Below, piece after piece: positions 8,070 to 16,284 of a DNA stretch of 64,000 bases; positions within the stretch are counted from its first letter, which is position 1, and the number at the start of each line of letters is the position of its first letter. Below the pieces are notes generated by a model, which saw only the letters and a program-made list of their open reading frames with translations, was not told the DNA's origin and ran no database searches. The DNA comes from Actinomycetes bacterium. GTDB taxonomy: Bacteria > Actinomycetota > Acidimicrobiia > Acidimicrobiales > Microtrichaceae. The stretch covers positions 32,672 to 96,671 of the forward strand of contig JAAEPF010000021.1 in the NCBI GenBank assembly GCA_024222295.1, written 5' to 3'. The position numbers and the translations under genes were made by a program.

Positions 8070-8531
8070 ATGCGAGCCATGGGCATCGACCTTGGATCGA
8101 AGAGGATCGGCCTCGCCATCTCGGACTCGGCCGGCCGCACGGCGGTACCCATGGAGGTGATCCACCGGGGTCGCGACTGGGCTGAGGACCACCGCCGGAT
8201 AGCCGAACTGGTGCAGGAGGCGGAGGCCGAAGTGGTCGTTGTGGGGCTGCCGCTGAGCCTGGATGGCGGCGACGGTCCCGCGGCGCGGCGTGCCCGCAAG
8301 GAGATGAAGGCTCTCAGTAGGTCTGTGCCGGTACCCGTGGAGCCCTACGATGAGCGACTGAGCACCACGGAGGCAGAGCAGTCGCTGAGGGCCGCCGAAC
8401 TCGACTCGAGGCGAATGCGCTCCGTGATCGATGCCGCTGCGGCCTCGGTGATCCTGCAGGGATGGCTGGACGCACGCCGTGGCGGCACTACGCCCCCAGA
8501 GACGCAATCCGAACCCCGGGAACCGAGTTGA
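8070..8531 (+). CDS. ruvX: RuvX/YqgF RNase H-fold nuclease, pre-16S rRNA processing
   Basis: A 153-residue RNase H-fold protein of the YqgF/RuvX family, implicated in pre-16S rRNA end maturation (some literature proposes Holliday-junction resolution). It begins with the family motif MGIDLGSKRIGLAISD, whose Asp is a catalytic carboxylate. It continues with VVVGLPLSLDGG and EPYDERLSTTEAE, and ends the fold with IDAAAASVILQGWLD, which holds the last conserved Asp. The ATG at 8070 follows the alaS stop by 5 bases. Its stop overlaps the mltG TTG in the arrangement TTGA, so translation is probably coupled. A ribosome-maturation role for the product would fit the surrounding translation genes. Confidence 0.93.
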   Translation: MRAMGIDLGSKRIGLAISDSAGRTAVPMEVIHRGRDWAEDHRRIAELVQEAEAEVVVVGLPLSLDGGDGPAARRARKEMKALSRSVPVPVEPYDERLSTTEAEQSLRAAELDSRRMRSVIDAAAASVILQGWLDARRGGTTPPETQSEPREPS

Positions 8532-9661
8532 CCAGGACCAGCGAGCACGACACCGACCAGGGCGATGGGGCACCCGACCCCCTCACCGACGATGACTGGG
8601 TTCCGCTGCCCAACGACGCCGACGGTGGCCGTCGCGTGCTGGCCCTCGTGGTCGGAGCCGTCCTGGTGCTCGCCATCACGATCGGCGGGCTGGTGTTCTG
8701 GGTGTCGCGCAAGATCGACCCGCCCGGCGAACCCGGTGCTGTGGTCGCCAGCATCGAGATCCCCACGGGCTCATCCAACGACTCGATCGGGGAGATCCTG
8801 GCTGACGCCGGCGTCGTCAGCGACGGCGGACTGTTCGCCCGCTACACGGGCCTGAAGGGCGAGGGCCCCTGGGAGGCCGGCGAGTACGTCGAGTTCCGGG
8901 AGAACTCCAGCTTCGACGAGGCGGTCTCGGTACTCGACGCCGGCCCCTTGCCGGTCGGCGCGTCCAAGGTGCGCGTCACCGAGGGCAAGCGCCTCACGGA
9001 TGCGCTCGACCAGATAGCCGAACAGCACCCCAACGTCACGGTGGAGGACCTTCTCCTCGCGCTCGGGTCAGGCGAGGTCACCTCCAAATACCTGCCAGAG
9101 GGGTCCACCAGCTGGGAGGGCCTGCTCTTCCCCGACACCTATGAGTTCTCCGACGACGCCACGGCGACGCAGATCCTGCAGACCCTGGCCGACCAGATGG
9201 TGTCGGTGATGGATGAGCTGGGCTACGAGCGTGCCGAGGCGCTCCGGGGCCTGGGCGCCTACGAGCTGGTGACCGTCGCGTCCATGGCGGAGCGGGAGAC
9301 GGGGAGTCCCGAGGAGGAGCGCGGCCAGATTGCGCGGGTGATCTACAACCGCCTCGACGACGGCGAACCACTCGGCATCGACGCCACGATCCTCTACGGA
9401 CTGGGCCGCAACTCCGGTGAGCTCACCAAGTCCGAACTCGAGGCGGACTCGCCGTACAACTCGCGGCTCAACGCGGGCCTGCCGCCGACCCCGATCGGAC
9501 TGCCCGGCAGGGCCTCGCTGCAGGCCGCCATCGACCCACCCACGGGCGACTGGAGGTTCTACGTGTTGGTCTCCAACGACCCGCCCTCGCACCTGTTCAC
9601 GGAGTCGTACTCGGAGTTCCAGCAGGCCAAGGCCGAGGCGCAGGCCGACGGGGTGTTCTGA
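8528..9661 (+). CDS. mltG: endolytic murein transglycosylase MltG (YceG-like)
   Basis: A 377-residue membrane-bound lytic transglycosylase that cleaves nascent glycan strands. It has a short acidic cytoplasmic tail and one transmembrane helix (about residues 38-60, VLALVVGAVLVLAITIGGLV). A LysM-like/YceG region follows, and then the catalytic segment with SMAERETGSPEEERG, in which the first Glu of ERE is the expected catalytic residue. IARVIYNRL and GLPPTPIGLPGRASLQAA complete the signature. I chose the TTG at 8528, which overlaps the ruvX stop by four bases. An upstream in-frame ATG at 8462 lies inside ruvX and would add 22 residues without family character. aroE follows 3 bases after the stop. 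Confidence 0.92.
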   Translation: MTRTSEHDTDQGDGAPDPLTDDDWVPLPNDADGGRRVLALVVGAVLVLAITIGGLVFWVSRKIDPPGEPGAVVASIEIPTGSSNDSIGEILADAGVVSDGGLFARYTGLKGEGPWEAGEYVEFRENSSFDEAVSVLDAGPLPVGASKVRVTEGKRLTDALDQIAEQHPNVTVEDLLLALGSGEVTSKYLPEGSTSWEGLLFPDTYEFSDDATATQILQTLADQMVSVMDELGYERAEALRGLGAYELVTVASMAERETGSPEEERGQIARVIYNRLDDGEPLGIDATILYGLGRNSGELTKSELEADSPYNSRLNAGLPPTPIGLPGRASLQAAIDPPTGDWRFYVLVSNDPPSHLFTESYSEFQQAKAEAQADGVF

Positions 9662-9664
9662 GAC

Positions 9665-10513
9665 GTGTTGCCCTCCGGTGCCCCCGGTGGCTCCACCACG
9701 GTCGCGGCCGTCATCGGGGATCCGGTGCGCCACAGCCGCTCGCCGGCCATCCTCAACGCCGCGTTCGCTGCAGCCGGACTGGACTGGACCTTCGCGGCCT
9801 TCGAGGTGCCGCGCGGCCGCGGGGCCGAGGCTGCGGCCGCAGTGCGCTCGCTGGGCCTCGGCGGCTTGTCGGTGACCATGCCCCACAAGCAGGAGGTGAT
9901 CGCTTCGCTCGACCGGCTCACCGGCGATGCCGAGGCGTTGGGAGCAGTCAACTGCATCGAGCGTGACGGCGAGACCCTGGTGGGCCACAACACCGATGGT
10001 GCCGGATTCCTCGCCGGACTCGCCGCAGAGGAATTCGATCCGTCCGGTGCACGATGTGTCGTTCTGGGCGCCGGCGGAGCTTCGCGTGCGGTCGTGCTGG
10101 CGCTGGCCGGTGCGGGCGCCGCCGAAGTCGTCGTGGTCAACCGCACTCCGGACAAGGCGCTGGTTGCGGCAGCCCTGGCCGGCCGGGCTGGTCGGACCGC
10201 CGGACCCGAGTCGTTGGGCGACGCGCTCGCATCCGCGGACCTGCTCGTGAACGCGACCCCTGTCGGCATGGCCGACGGGGACCAGTCGCCCGTGGACCCG
10301 TCGCTCATTCGCCCGGCGCTGGTGGTGAGCGATCTGGTCTACCACCCTGCGGACACGCCCCTGATGGAGTCTGCACGGCAGGCCGGTGCGAAGGCCCACA
10401 ACGGCCTGGGGATGCTCGTCGGCCAGGCAGCGGTGGCGTTCGGTATCTGGACAGGCGGGCAGGCCCCCGTCGCCGAGATGGCCCGGGCAGCGGTCGAACC
10501 ACCTGAAAACTGA
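9665..10513 (+). CDS. aroE: shikimate dehydrogenase
   Basis: The NADP-dependent shikimate dehydrogenase (282 residues) reduces 3-dehydroshikimate in the chorismate pathway. Visible motifs are the substrate-site DPVRHSRSP, the catalytic lysine in SVTMPHKQ, GAVNCI, NTDGAGF with the catalytic Asp, the dinucleotide loop GAGGASRAVV, NATPVGMADG, and GLGMLVGQAAVAFGIWTG near the C-terminus. The start is a GTG at 9665, three bases after the mltG stop. aroC, which commonly follows aroE in actinobacteria, is absent here; two unrelated genes (10569 and 11934) separate aroE from aroK-aroB-aroQ. Confidence 0.95.
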   Translation: MLPSGAPGGSTTVAAVIGDPVRHSRSPAILNAAFAAAGLDWTFAAFEVPRGRGAEAAAAVRSLGLGGLSVTMPHKQEVIASLDRLTGDAEALGAVNCIERDGETLVGHNTDGAGFLAGLAAEEFDPSGARCVVLGAGGASRAVVLALAGAGAAEVVVVNRTPDKALVAAALAGRAGRTAGPESLGDALASADLLVNATPVGMADGDQSPVDPSLIRPALVVSDLVYHPADTPLMESARQAGAKAHNGLGMLVGQAAVAFGIWTGGQAPVAEMARAAVEPPEN

Positions 10514-10568
10514 ACCAGCCGGCCAAACGTGCCGATGAGGTGTCGTTCCCGCGCAAGGAGAAACGGAA

Positions 10569-11861
10569 GTGGCCCTCCAAGGCACCATCGACTCGTTCCC
10601 ACTCGTAGACGTCCTGCAGTTGCTCACGACGTCCAACAAGACCGGCCGGCTGGACCTCGTCGGCGACCGCGGGCGCGGCGCCCTGTGGGTGGACGAAGGC
10701 CGCCTCATCGCCGGCAACCTGCAGGGACGCGATCTCGACGAGGCAGCTGATGCCGTCTGGGAGCTCCTGAGGTTCAACGACGGCTCCTTCGAGTTCAGCA
10801 CCGGCGAGGAGCCTCTCGAGGCTCGCTTCTCCACCGACGTGGGAGAGGCGATGGCGGCGGCCTCCGAGATGCTCGAGCAATGGGAGCGCATCCTGGAGCG
10901 GGTGCCGGACCTGGCCCACCACGTACAGCTGAGCACCGAGCTTCCGGGCGCCGACATCCGCCTCAGCGCCGATGACTGGTCCGCTGTCGTGGCGATCGGT
11001 CCCGGCCCGAGGGTGCAGGACGTGCTGGTGTCGCTCGGCGCCAGCGAGTTCGCCGGATGCGCCCGCCTTGCCGAACTGGTGGACCGCGGCCTGATCGAGG
11101 TGACCGAGCCGGCAGCCGGGGTGGCTGCGCACCCCGCCGTGGCCCCGGTGGAGGTTGAGCCGGCAGCCCCGCTGCCCGATCCCGCCGAGCCGGTCGCGGT
11201 CGAGCCTGTGGCCGAGGAACCAGTCCCCGTTCAGTCCGAGTTCCGCGAGCCAGCGGCTGCAGAGCCCGTGGCCGACGCGCCGGACGCCCCCGCACCGCTC
11301 GCGACCGAGCCCGTTGCAGCCGAACCGGCCGATGCGGCGGTGCCACAGGCTGCACCCCAGTGGGACGCCCCGGAGGACGTCCCGCTCTCGGAGCAATTCC
11401 CCGAACAGTCCGTTGCCCAGGCGGAGGTGCCGGCCGCCGCGTCAGTGGCGCCGCCACAGCCCGCTCCCGAGCCCATGGCCCCGGGTGTCGCAGAGCCGTT
11501 GTTGGAGGCCCGGGTGGTGTCAGAGCAGGAACCGGCGCCCGGTGAACACCTCGCGCAGGCCGAGGCGGTGGTCGCCCAGGGCTTGCCGACCCAACCCCAA
11601 TACGAGGCCGAGCCGGTCGCCGGGGCTGCGGGCGAGTTCCCCGAGCACTTCCCGATCGACGACCTCGTGGGTGGCGAGCAGAACCCCGCCTGGGATCCTG
11701 CCCAACAGGCAGCCGACCAGCCCGCCGCGACCGGTGGCCACAACGGAGCCGATCCCCAGGCTGACGCTGCATCGGGCGATGTGCTGTCGCAGATCAGCCG
11801 TCTCAGCCCCAAGGCCGCAGAGGCGATCGCGGCCGCGCTCGGCGACGGCGAAGCTCAGTAG
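10569..11861 (+). CDS. DUF4388 (PATAN-type) protein with long Pro/Ala/Glu linker
   Basis: A 430-residue protein of unknown function. Residues 1 to about 95 are a DUF4388 domain (MALQGTIDSFPLVDVLQLL, GRLDLVGDRGRGALWVDEG, DGSFEFSTGEEP), a module seen in bacterial signalling and gliding-motility proteins. Residues to about 175 form a second folded segment with LSADDWSAVVAIG. A disordered linker of roughly 200 residues rich in Ala, Pro, Glu and Val follows, with many EPVA-type repeats, and the protein ends in a short conserved-looking tail, LSQISRLSPKAAEAIAAAL. The GTG at 10569 has AAGGAG about 8 bases upstream. It sits between aroE and aroK beside another linker-rich protein. A scaffold or signalling adaptor is a guess from architecture only. 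Confidence 0.65.
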   Translation: MALQGTIDSFPLVDVLQLLTTSNKTGRLDLVGDRGRGALWVDEGRLIAGNLQGRDLDEAADAVWELLRFNDGSFEFSTGEEPLEARFSTDVGEAMAAASEMLEQWERILERVPDLAHHVQLSTELPGADIRLSADDWSAVVAIGPGPRVQDVLVSLGASEFAGCARLAELVDRGLIEVTEPAAGVAAHPAVAPVEVEPAAPLPDPAEPVAVEPVAEEPVPVQSEFREPAAAEPVADAPDAPAPLATEPVAAEPADAAVPQAAPQWDAPEDVPLSEQFPEQSVAQAEVPAAASVAPPQPAPEPMAPGVAEPLLEARVVSEQEPAPGEHLAQAEAVVAQGLPTQPQYEAEPVAGAAGEFPEHFPIDDLVGGEQNPAWDPAQQAADQPAATGGHNGADPQADAASGDVLSQISRLSPKAAEAIAAALGDGEAQ

Positions 11862-11919
11862 CGCCAGCCGATGGGAGCTCGAAGCGGTGGGGGTGCGGGG
11901 GCCCAGAGCGCAGGTCCAG

Positions 11920-11925
11920 TAGCAT
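11920..11925 (+). promoter_or_regulatory. -10-like box before the second linker-rich gene
   Basis: TAGCAT lies 8 bases before the GTG at 11934. It supports that GTG as a leaderless start, but it sits in a 72-base gap after a co-directional gene and no -35 is evident. Confidence 0.35.
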
Positions 11926-11933
11926 GTTCCGAC

Positions 11934-13064
11934 GTGTCGGTGTTCAGTTCACGTTCAGCAGACAATGGCCGGCGAGCGGCGCCGGATGCGGTGGGTCGCG
12001 GCGTGCTTGGTCACGACCCTGACGGCACCCCGACGCTGTTCGTGCTGGCCGGCAACTCGCTCGGCACCACGCCGGTCGGGGTGGAGGGCGCACCGCAGTG
12101 GTTCGACCTGCGGCGCCTCGTGAACCTCGATGCAGTTGGTGACCCGGTGGGGGCCAGGCTGCCCGTCGAGGCCTCCTTCGACGGCGGGTCCACGCTCATC
12201 GCGATGTGGCCCGAGCCGTTCGTGGACCAGGTGGTAGGCCGGCTGCAGGAACTGCTCTCGGCCGGCGACATGGTCCCACAGGGTGCCGAAGCCGCGGGTC
12301 CGGGGGGCGACGCAGCCCCTCCGGTGGCCGAGCAGCGATTCGACGCCGGCCCCATCGAGGCCACTGCAGCAGAGGCCCAGCCGGCTCTGGAGCCCCCAGC
12401 GGCCTTTGCCCCGCCTGTGGCAGAGCCCATGGCGCCGCCGCCGGAGGCCCCACCTGCAGCGGTGCCGCCTGTCGCGCCTGTGGCCGAGCCCATGGCGCAA
12501 CCACCCGAAGCACAGCCGTTGGCGGATCCGCCGATGCCCGGAGGCCAGCCGCTTCCCCCATCCGATGCGCCTGCGGGCCCAGCCGGAGCGGCTCCGCTGC
12601 CCGGTGCCGTGCCGGTCAACAACCCCCAGGGGGCCGAGGCGCCCATGTGGGCAGCCGGTGACGACCGCCCACTGCCGGGCGATGGTCCACCTCTCGCGCA
12701 GCAAGGCGGTTCGGCCGGCGGACAGCTGACCCTGGAAGACGTCGTCTACCACGGTGGCTACCCGGGCCAGACCAAGAAGCGCAAGAAGTGCGTGGCAGTG
12801 CTCGACGGCACCGGTGTCACCGTGAACGGACCCAGTGGTCCCGACTTCCGGCTCGGCTGGGAGGTCATTCGATCTGTGGAGGCCCAGAACGCAGATGAGG
12901 CCAAGTTCCGTCTCGGGGTGAAGGCCAAGCGCAACTCCACGGTCATCGTCCTCGACTGCGACCAGGGCGTCACCATCGTGATCGAGGCGCTGGACGTGCC
13001 GACCATGCCCCTGAAGGGCGCGCTGCAGGAGCTGCTCGGCGGTGGTCCGGTCACCGTGACGTGA
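11934..13064 (+). CDS. hypothetical protein with two folded ends and Pro/Ala-rich middle
   Basis: A 376-residue protein that I do not recognise. The N-terminal ~100 residues look folded (VLGHDPDGTPTLFVLAGNSL; WFDLRRLVNLDAVGDPVG). The middle, about residues 115-245, is low-complexity Pro/Ala/Glu with near repeats of VAEPMAPPPEA and VAEPMAQPPEA. The C-terminal ~115 residues form a beta-rich segment (CVAVLDGTGVTVNGPSGPDF, then FRLGWEVIRSVEAQ and STVIVLDCDQG) that could be PH-like, though this is only a fold guess. Start: the GTG at 11934 has a -10-like TAGCAT before it; an in-frame ATG at 11871 is the alternative. The stop overlaps the aroK GTG (GTGA), so it is coupled to the shikimate genes. 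Confidence 0.5.
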   Translation: MSVFSSRSADNGRRAAPDAVGRGVLGHDPDGTPTLFVLAGNSLGTTPVGVEGAPQWFDLRRLVNLDAVGDPVGARLPVEASFDGGSTLIAMWPEPFVDQVVGRLQELLSAGDMVPQGAEAAGPGGDAAPPVAEQRFDAGPIEATAAEAQPALEPPAAFAPPVAEPMAPPPEAPPAAVPPVAPVAEPMAQPPEAQPLADPPMPGGQPLPPSDAPAGPAGAAPLPGAVPVNNPQGAEAPMWAAGDDRPLPGDGPPLAQQGGSAGGQLTLEDVVYHGGYPGQTKKRKKCVAVLDGTGVTVNGPSGPDFRLGWEVIRSVEAQNADEAKFRLGVKAKRNSTVIVLDCDQGVTIVIEALDVPTMPLKGALQELLGGGPVTVT

Positions 13065-13582
13065 GGGGTGCCGCCCACGTGTCGCTGGTGGGCCTTTCCG
13101 GCACCGGCAAGTCAAGTGTCGCTCCGCTGGTGGCGCGGCGCACCGGCCGGGTCGCGGTTGACCTGGACGACTTGGTGCAGCAACAGGTCGGGTCCACCAT
13201 CGCGGAGCTGTTCGAGGTCGAAGGTGAACAGGCATTCCGCCGTCGTGAGCTCGAGGCGCTCGAGTCGACCCTCGAAGGCCCTGCTGCGGTGGTGGCCACC
13301 GGGGGTGGAGTGGTGACGACACCGCAGGCAGCCGGGTTGCTCTCGTCGCGTACCACGGTTGTGTGGCTGGACGCATCGCCCGCTCAGTTGGCGCCGCGGC
13401 TCTCGGCCGACGAAGAGGCCAGGCCCCTGCTGGCCGGCAATGCGCTGGAACGGCTCGAGCAGATGCATGCCGAACGCGGCCCGCTCTACGAGTCGCTGGC
13501 CGATGTGGTCATCGACGTGTCTGCCGGCACTCCCGAGGCCATCGCCGATGCAGTCACCGCCAGCATCGGGTTGCAGCCATGA
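13061..13582 (+). CDS. aroK: shikimate kinase
   Basis: Shikimate kinase (173 residues) phosphorylates shikimate with ATP. It shows the P-loop GLSGTGKSSV near residues 11-20, the DLDDLVQ shikimate-site Asp pair, the FRRRELEAL segment with the substrate-binding Arg, the ATGGGVVTTP glycine-rich loop, and the lid region ARPLLAG containing the conserved Arg. The start is the GTG at 13061, which overlaps the preceding stop as GTGA. GTGs at 13067 and 13079 would also leave the P-loop intact. aroB follows after a 37-base gap that encodes a 14-codon mini-frame. Confidence 0.94.
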   Translation: MRGAAHVSLVGLSGTGKSSVAPLVARRTGRVAVDLDDLVQQQVGSTIAELFEVEGEQAFRRRELEALESTLEGPAAVVATGGGVVTTPQAAGLLSSRTTVVWLDASPAQLAPRLSADEEARPLLAGNALERLEQMHAERGPLYESLADVVIDVSAGTPEAIADAVTASIGLQP

Positions 13583-13619
13583 CGGAAGCGATTGCAGCAG
13601 CACTGACGGGAGTGTGGTT

Positions 13620-14636
13620 GTGAGCGACACACTGCAGGTCGATCTCGTGCTGGCCGATGGGCGGCGCTGCCCGGTGCTGGTCGGCGAGGGCGTCCGCGGC
13701 GAGCTGGCGGCAGCGGTGCCCGAGAGCGCCTCGAAGGTGGCGGTCGTGACCCAGGCGGCGGTCGGTGTCGATGTCGACCCCGGGGTGGATCACCGGGTGT
13801 TCACGATCGGCGAGGGTGAGTGGCACAAGAGGCTCGGCACCATCGAACAGCTGTGTTCGGAGTGGGCCGAGTGGGGCCTGAGCCGCGCCGACTGCGTGGT
13901 GGGTGTCGGTGGCGGGCTGGTCACCGACGTGGCGGGATTCGCCGCGTCGGTGTACCACCGTGGCCTGCCCGTCATCCACGTTGCCACCACGTTGCTGGCC
14001 CAGATCGACGCCGCCATCGGCGGCAAGACAGGCGTGAACCTGCCGGAGGGCAAGAACCTCGTCGGCAGCTTCTGGCAGCCGACGGCCGTGTTCTGCGACA
14101 CCGAGACCCTGCAGACACTGCCACCTGCGGAATGGCGGTGCGGCCTCGGCGAAATGGCGAAGTACAACTGGCTGGGCGGAGACCGCCTCGACACGCTGCC
14201 GCTGGTCGAACGGGTAGCCCGGTGCGTGCAGATCAAGGCCGACGTGGTGGCCTCGGACGAGCGCGAAGGTGGCAGGCGGGCCCTGCTCAACTACGGCCAC
14301 ACCCTGGCCCACGCGCTCGAGACCGGCGGCGGCCACGAACTGCGCCACGGGGAGGCGGTTGCGATCGGCCTCGTCTATGCCGCAGAACTCGCCCGGATGC
14401 TCGGGCGCATCGGCGATGATGCCGTGGCCGAGCACCGTAGGGTCGTGGCCGGCTACGACCTGCCCACGGAATTACCCGCTGGCACGGATCCCGCGAGGCT
14501 GGTGCACTTGATGGGGCGCGACAAGAAGTCCCTCGGCACCGGCCTCACGTTCGTGCTGCTCGGCGAAGGGGGAGTCGAGGTGGTCAAGGGCGTTGACCCC
14601 GAGACCGCGGAGGCAGCGTTGCAGGAGATGACATGA
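13620..14636 (+). CDS. aroB: 3-dehydroquinate synthase
   Basis: 3-Dehydroquinate synthase (338 residues) is NAD- and metal-dependent and cyclises DAHP in the second step of the shikimate pathway. Motifs present are GGGLVTDVAGFAASVYHRG (NAD site), TTLLAQIDAAIGGKTGVN, LPEGKNLVGSFWQP, the metal-ligand stretch NYGHTLAHALE, LRHGEAVAIGL, and the late DKK. The start is the GTG at 13620 (GTG at 13614 also possible); a longer reading would run back through aroK. Its stop overlaps the aroQ ATG (ATGA). Confidence 0.96.
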   Translation: MSDTLQVDLVLADGRRCPVLVGEGVRGELAAAVPESASKVAVVTQAAVGVDVDPGVDHRVFTIGEGEWHKRLGTIEQLCSEWAEWGLSRADCVVGVGGGLVTDVAGFAASVYHRGLPVIHVATTLLAQIDAAIGGKTGVNLPEGKNLVGSFWQPTAVFCDTETLQTLPPAEWRCGLGEMAKYNWLGGDRLDTLPLVERVARCVQIKADVVASDEREGGRRALLNYGHTLAHALETGGGHELRHGEAVAIGLVYAAELARMLGRIGDDAVAEHRRVVAGYDLPTELPAGTDPARLVHLMGRDKKSLGTGLTFVLLGEGGVEVVKGVDPETAEAALQEMT

Positions 14637-15085
14637 GCCAGCCAGCAGTCCTGTTGTTGTCGGGACCCAACCTCGACCTTCTCGGCGAGCGCGAGCCCGA
14701 TGTGTACGGCACCGCCACCCTTGCCGACCACGTCGATGCCGCCGCTTGCGAGGCCGAGCAGTGCGGGCTCGCGGTCACCCACCTGCAGTCCGAAAGCGAG
14801 GCCGACCTGGTGAGGGCGGTGCACACTGCCCGCGCCGAGTCAGCGGGCATCATCATCAACGGAGGGGCCTTCACCCACTACAGCTGGGCGTTGCACGACG
14901 CACTGGCGGCATTCGAGGGGCCCGTGGTCGAGCTACACCTGTCCAACCCGGGTGCGCGCGAGGACTTCCGTCACCAGTCCGTGCTCACACCGGTCAGCAC
15001 CGCTGTCATCGCCGGGCTCGGTGGCGAGGGCTATCCGCTGGCCGTCAGGGCGATGGCCGGGCTGCTGGGTACCCTCTCGGCATGA
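14633..15085 (+). CDS. aroQ: 3-dehydroquinate dehydratase, type II
   Basis: A type II dehydroquinase (150 residues), a flavodoxin-like dodecameric enzyme of the third shikimate step. Motifs are GPNLDLLGEREPDVYG, which holds the catalytic Tyr and Arg, and NGGAFTHYSWAL. The usual NPGAFTHYS has Gly for Pro here. VVELHLSNPGAREDFRHQSV holds the catalytic His and conserved Arg. The ATG at 14633 overlaps the aroB stop and its own stop overlaps the pepP ATG, so the run from aroB to pepP is one coupled unit. Confidence 0.95.
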   Translation: MSQPAVLLLSGPNLDLLGEREPDVYGTATLADHVDAAACEAEQCGLAVTHLQSESEADLVRAVHTARAESAGIIINGGAFTHYSWALHDALAAFEGPVVELHLSNPGAREDFRHQSVLTPVSTAVIAGLGGEGYPLAVRAMAGLLGTLSA

Positions 15086-16215
15086 CCGTCACCGAAGGCG
15101 TCACACCGACACACAGCCCCGAGGACCTACCGCCGATGGATGTGGCCGCTCGGATCGAGCGCCTCCGCGGTGCACTCGACGACGCCGGGGTCGACGCGGT
15201 GGTGGTTAGCGAGCTCACCAATGTGCGGTACCTCACCGGCTTCACAGGGTCTTCCGCGATGGTGCTGGTGGCTCCCGACCGGGTGCTGTTCGTGACCGAC
15301 GGCCGCTACACGACCCAGAGCGAACAGCAGCTCTCCGATTCAGGTGTGGTTGCCGAGATCGAGATCTCCACCGCTGCCCCCGAGCTCACGATTGCCGGCG
15401 CCGCTTCGGGCATCGACCGGCTGGGCCTCGAGGCCGACTCGATCTCGTGGTCCGCGCAGCGACGCTGGGCAGACGAGCTCTTCGACGGCGACCTCGTGCC
15501 CACGGTCGGGCTGGTCGAGGATCTGCGTCTCGTGAAGGACCCCGGCGAGGCCGCCAGGATCCGGGCCGCCTGCGCGATAGCCGATGAGGCACTGGGCTCG
15601 GTGCGTGACCGCCTGGCCGACCGCCCCACCGAGCGCGACTTCGCGCTCGAGTTGGAGGCCGCCATGATGCGCCTCGGTGCCGATGACCTGAGCTTCGAGA
15701 CGATCGTGGCGGCCGGTCCCAACGGTGCGAGACCGCATCATTCCCCGTCGGGACGGCAGGTGGCCGAGGGTGACCTGGTGGTCATCGATTTCGGGGCCCT
15801 CCTCGACGGCTACCACTCCGACATGACCCGCGCCGTGGCAGTGGGTGACGTGGGCGACGAGCGGCGCCGGATGCTTGACGTGGTGGCCGAGAGCCAACGT
15901 GCAGGCGTGGAGGCCGTTGCGGCAGGCGTGGAGGCCGTGGAGGTCGACCGGGTCTGCCGCGATGTGATCGAGGATGCGGGCTGGGGCGACGCATTCCTGC
16001 ACGGCACCGGTCACGGAGTCGGTCTCGACATCCACGAGGAGCCACGTGTTTCCTCCCGCTCCACTGCCACCCTGGAGGTCGGCCATGTGGTCACGGTGGA
16101 GCCCGGCGTGTACCTTCCCGATCTCGGTGGGGTCCGCATCGAGGACACCGTTCTGGTGACCGAAGGCGGCTGTGAACGCCTGACGCTGGCCCCCAAGGAC
16201 CCACAGCTGGGCTGA
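15082..16215 (+). CDS. pepP: M24 family aminopeptidase P (Xaa-Pro aminopeptidase)
   Basis: A 377-residue metallopeptidase of the M24 'pita-bread' family that removes N-terminal residues preceding proline. It has an N-terminal creatinase-like domain (RYLTGFTGSSAMVLV) and a C-terminal catalytic domain with the five expected metal ligands. These are the Asp pair in VIDFGALLDGYHSDMTR, the His in HGTGHGVGLDIHE, the Glu in VTVEPGVYLP and the Glu in GVRIEDTVLV. The ATG at 15082 overlaps the aroQ stop. It lies just before efp, as in many actinobacteria and firmicutes. Peptide release from Pro-rich nascent chains and EF-P function are thematically related, but a functional link is inference. Confidence 0.93.
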   Translation: MTVTEGVTPTHSPEDLPPMDVAARIERLRGALDDAGVDAVVVSELTNVRYLTGFTGSSAMVLVAPDRVLFVTDGRYTTQSEQQLSDSGVVAEIEISTAAPELTIAGAASGIDRLGLEADSISWSAQRRWADELFDGDLVPTVGLVEDLRLVKDPGEAARIRAACAIADEALGSVRDRLADRPTERDFALELEAAMMRLGADDLSFETIVAAGPNGARPHHSPSGRQVAEGDLVVIDFGALLDGYHSDMTRAVAVGDVGDERRRMLDVVAESQRAGVEAVAAGVEAVEVDRVCRDVIEDAGWGDAFLHGTGHGVGLDIHEEPRVSSRSTATLEVGHVVTVEPGVYLPDLGGVRIEDTVLVTEGGCERLTLAPKDPQLG

Positions 16216-16284
16216 CGGCCAGCGCCGTGGCCCAACCGATCCGGCGCTCTCGCGACCGGTGCACGACAACAACGAGGCCCAGAC

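Noticed and set aside
9068..10957. Long open frame on the minus strand over mltG, aroE and the DUF4388 gene
   Set aside because: Frames without stops opposite real genes are common in GC-rich DNA; the translation has no domain character and the plus-strand genes are certain. The same applies to long antisense frames over carB, argH, pheT and the CruF-like gene.
12340..12600. Repeats in the gene at 11934 as a possible CRISPR or tandem-repeat array
   Set aside because: The repetition is at the protein level (VAEPMA-type Pro/Ala text) with irregular DNA units and no spacers.
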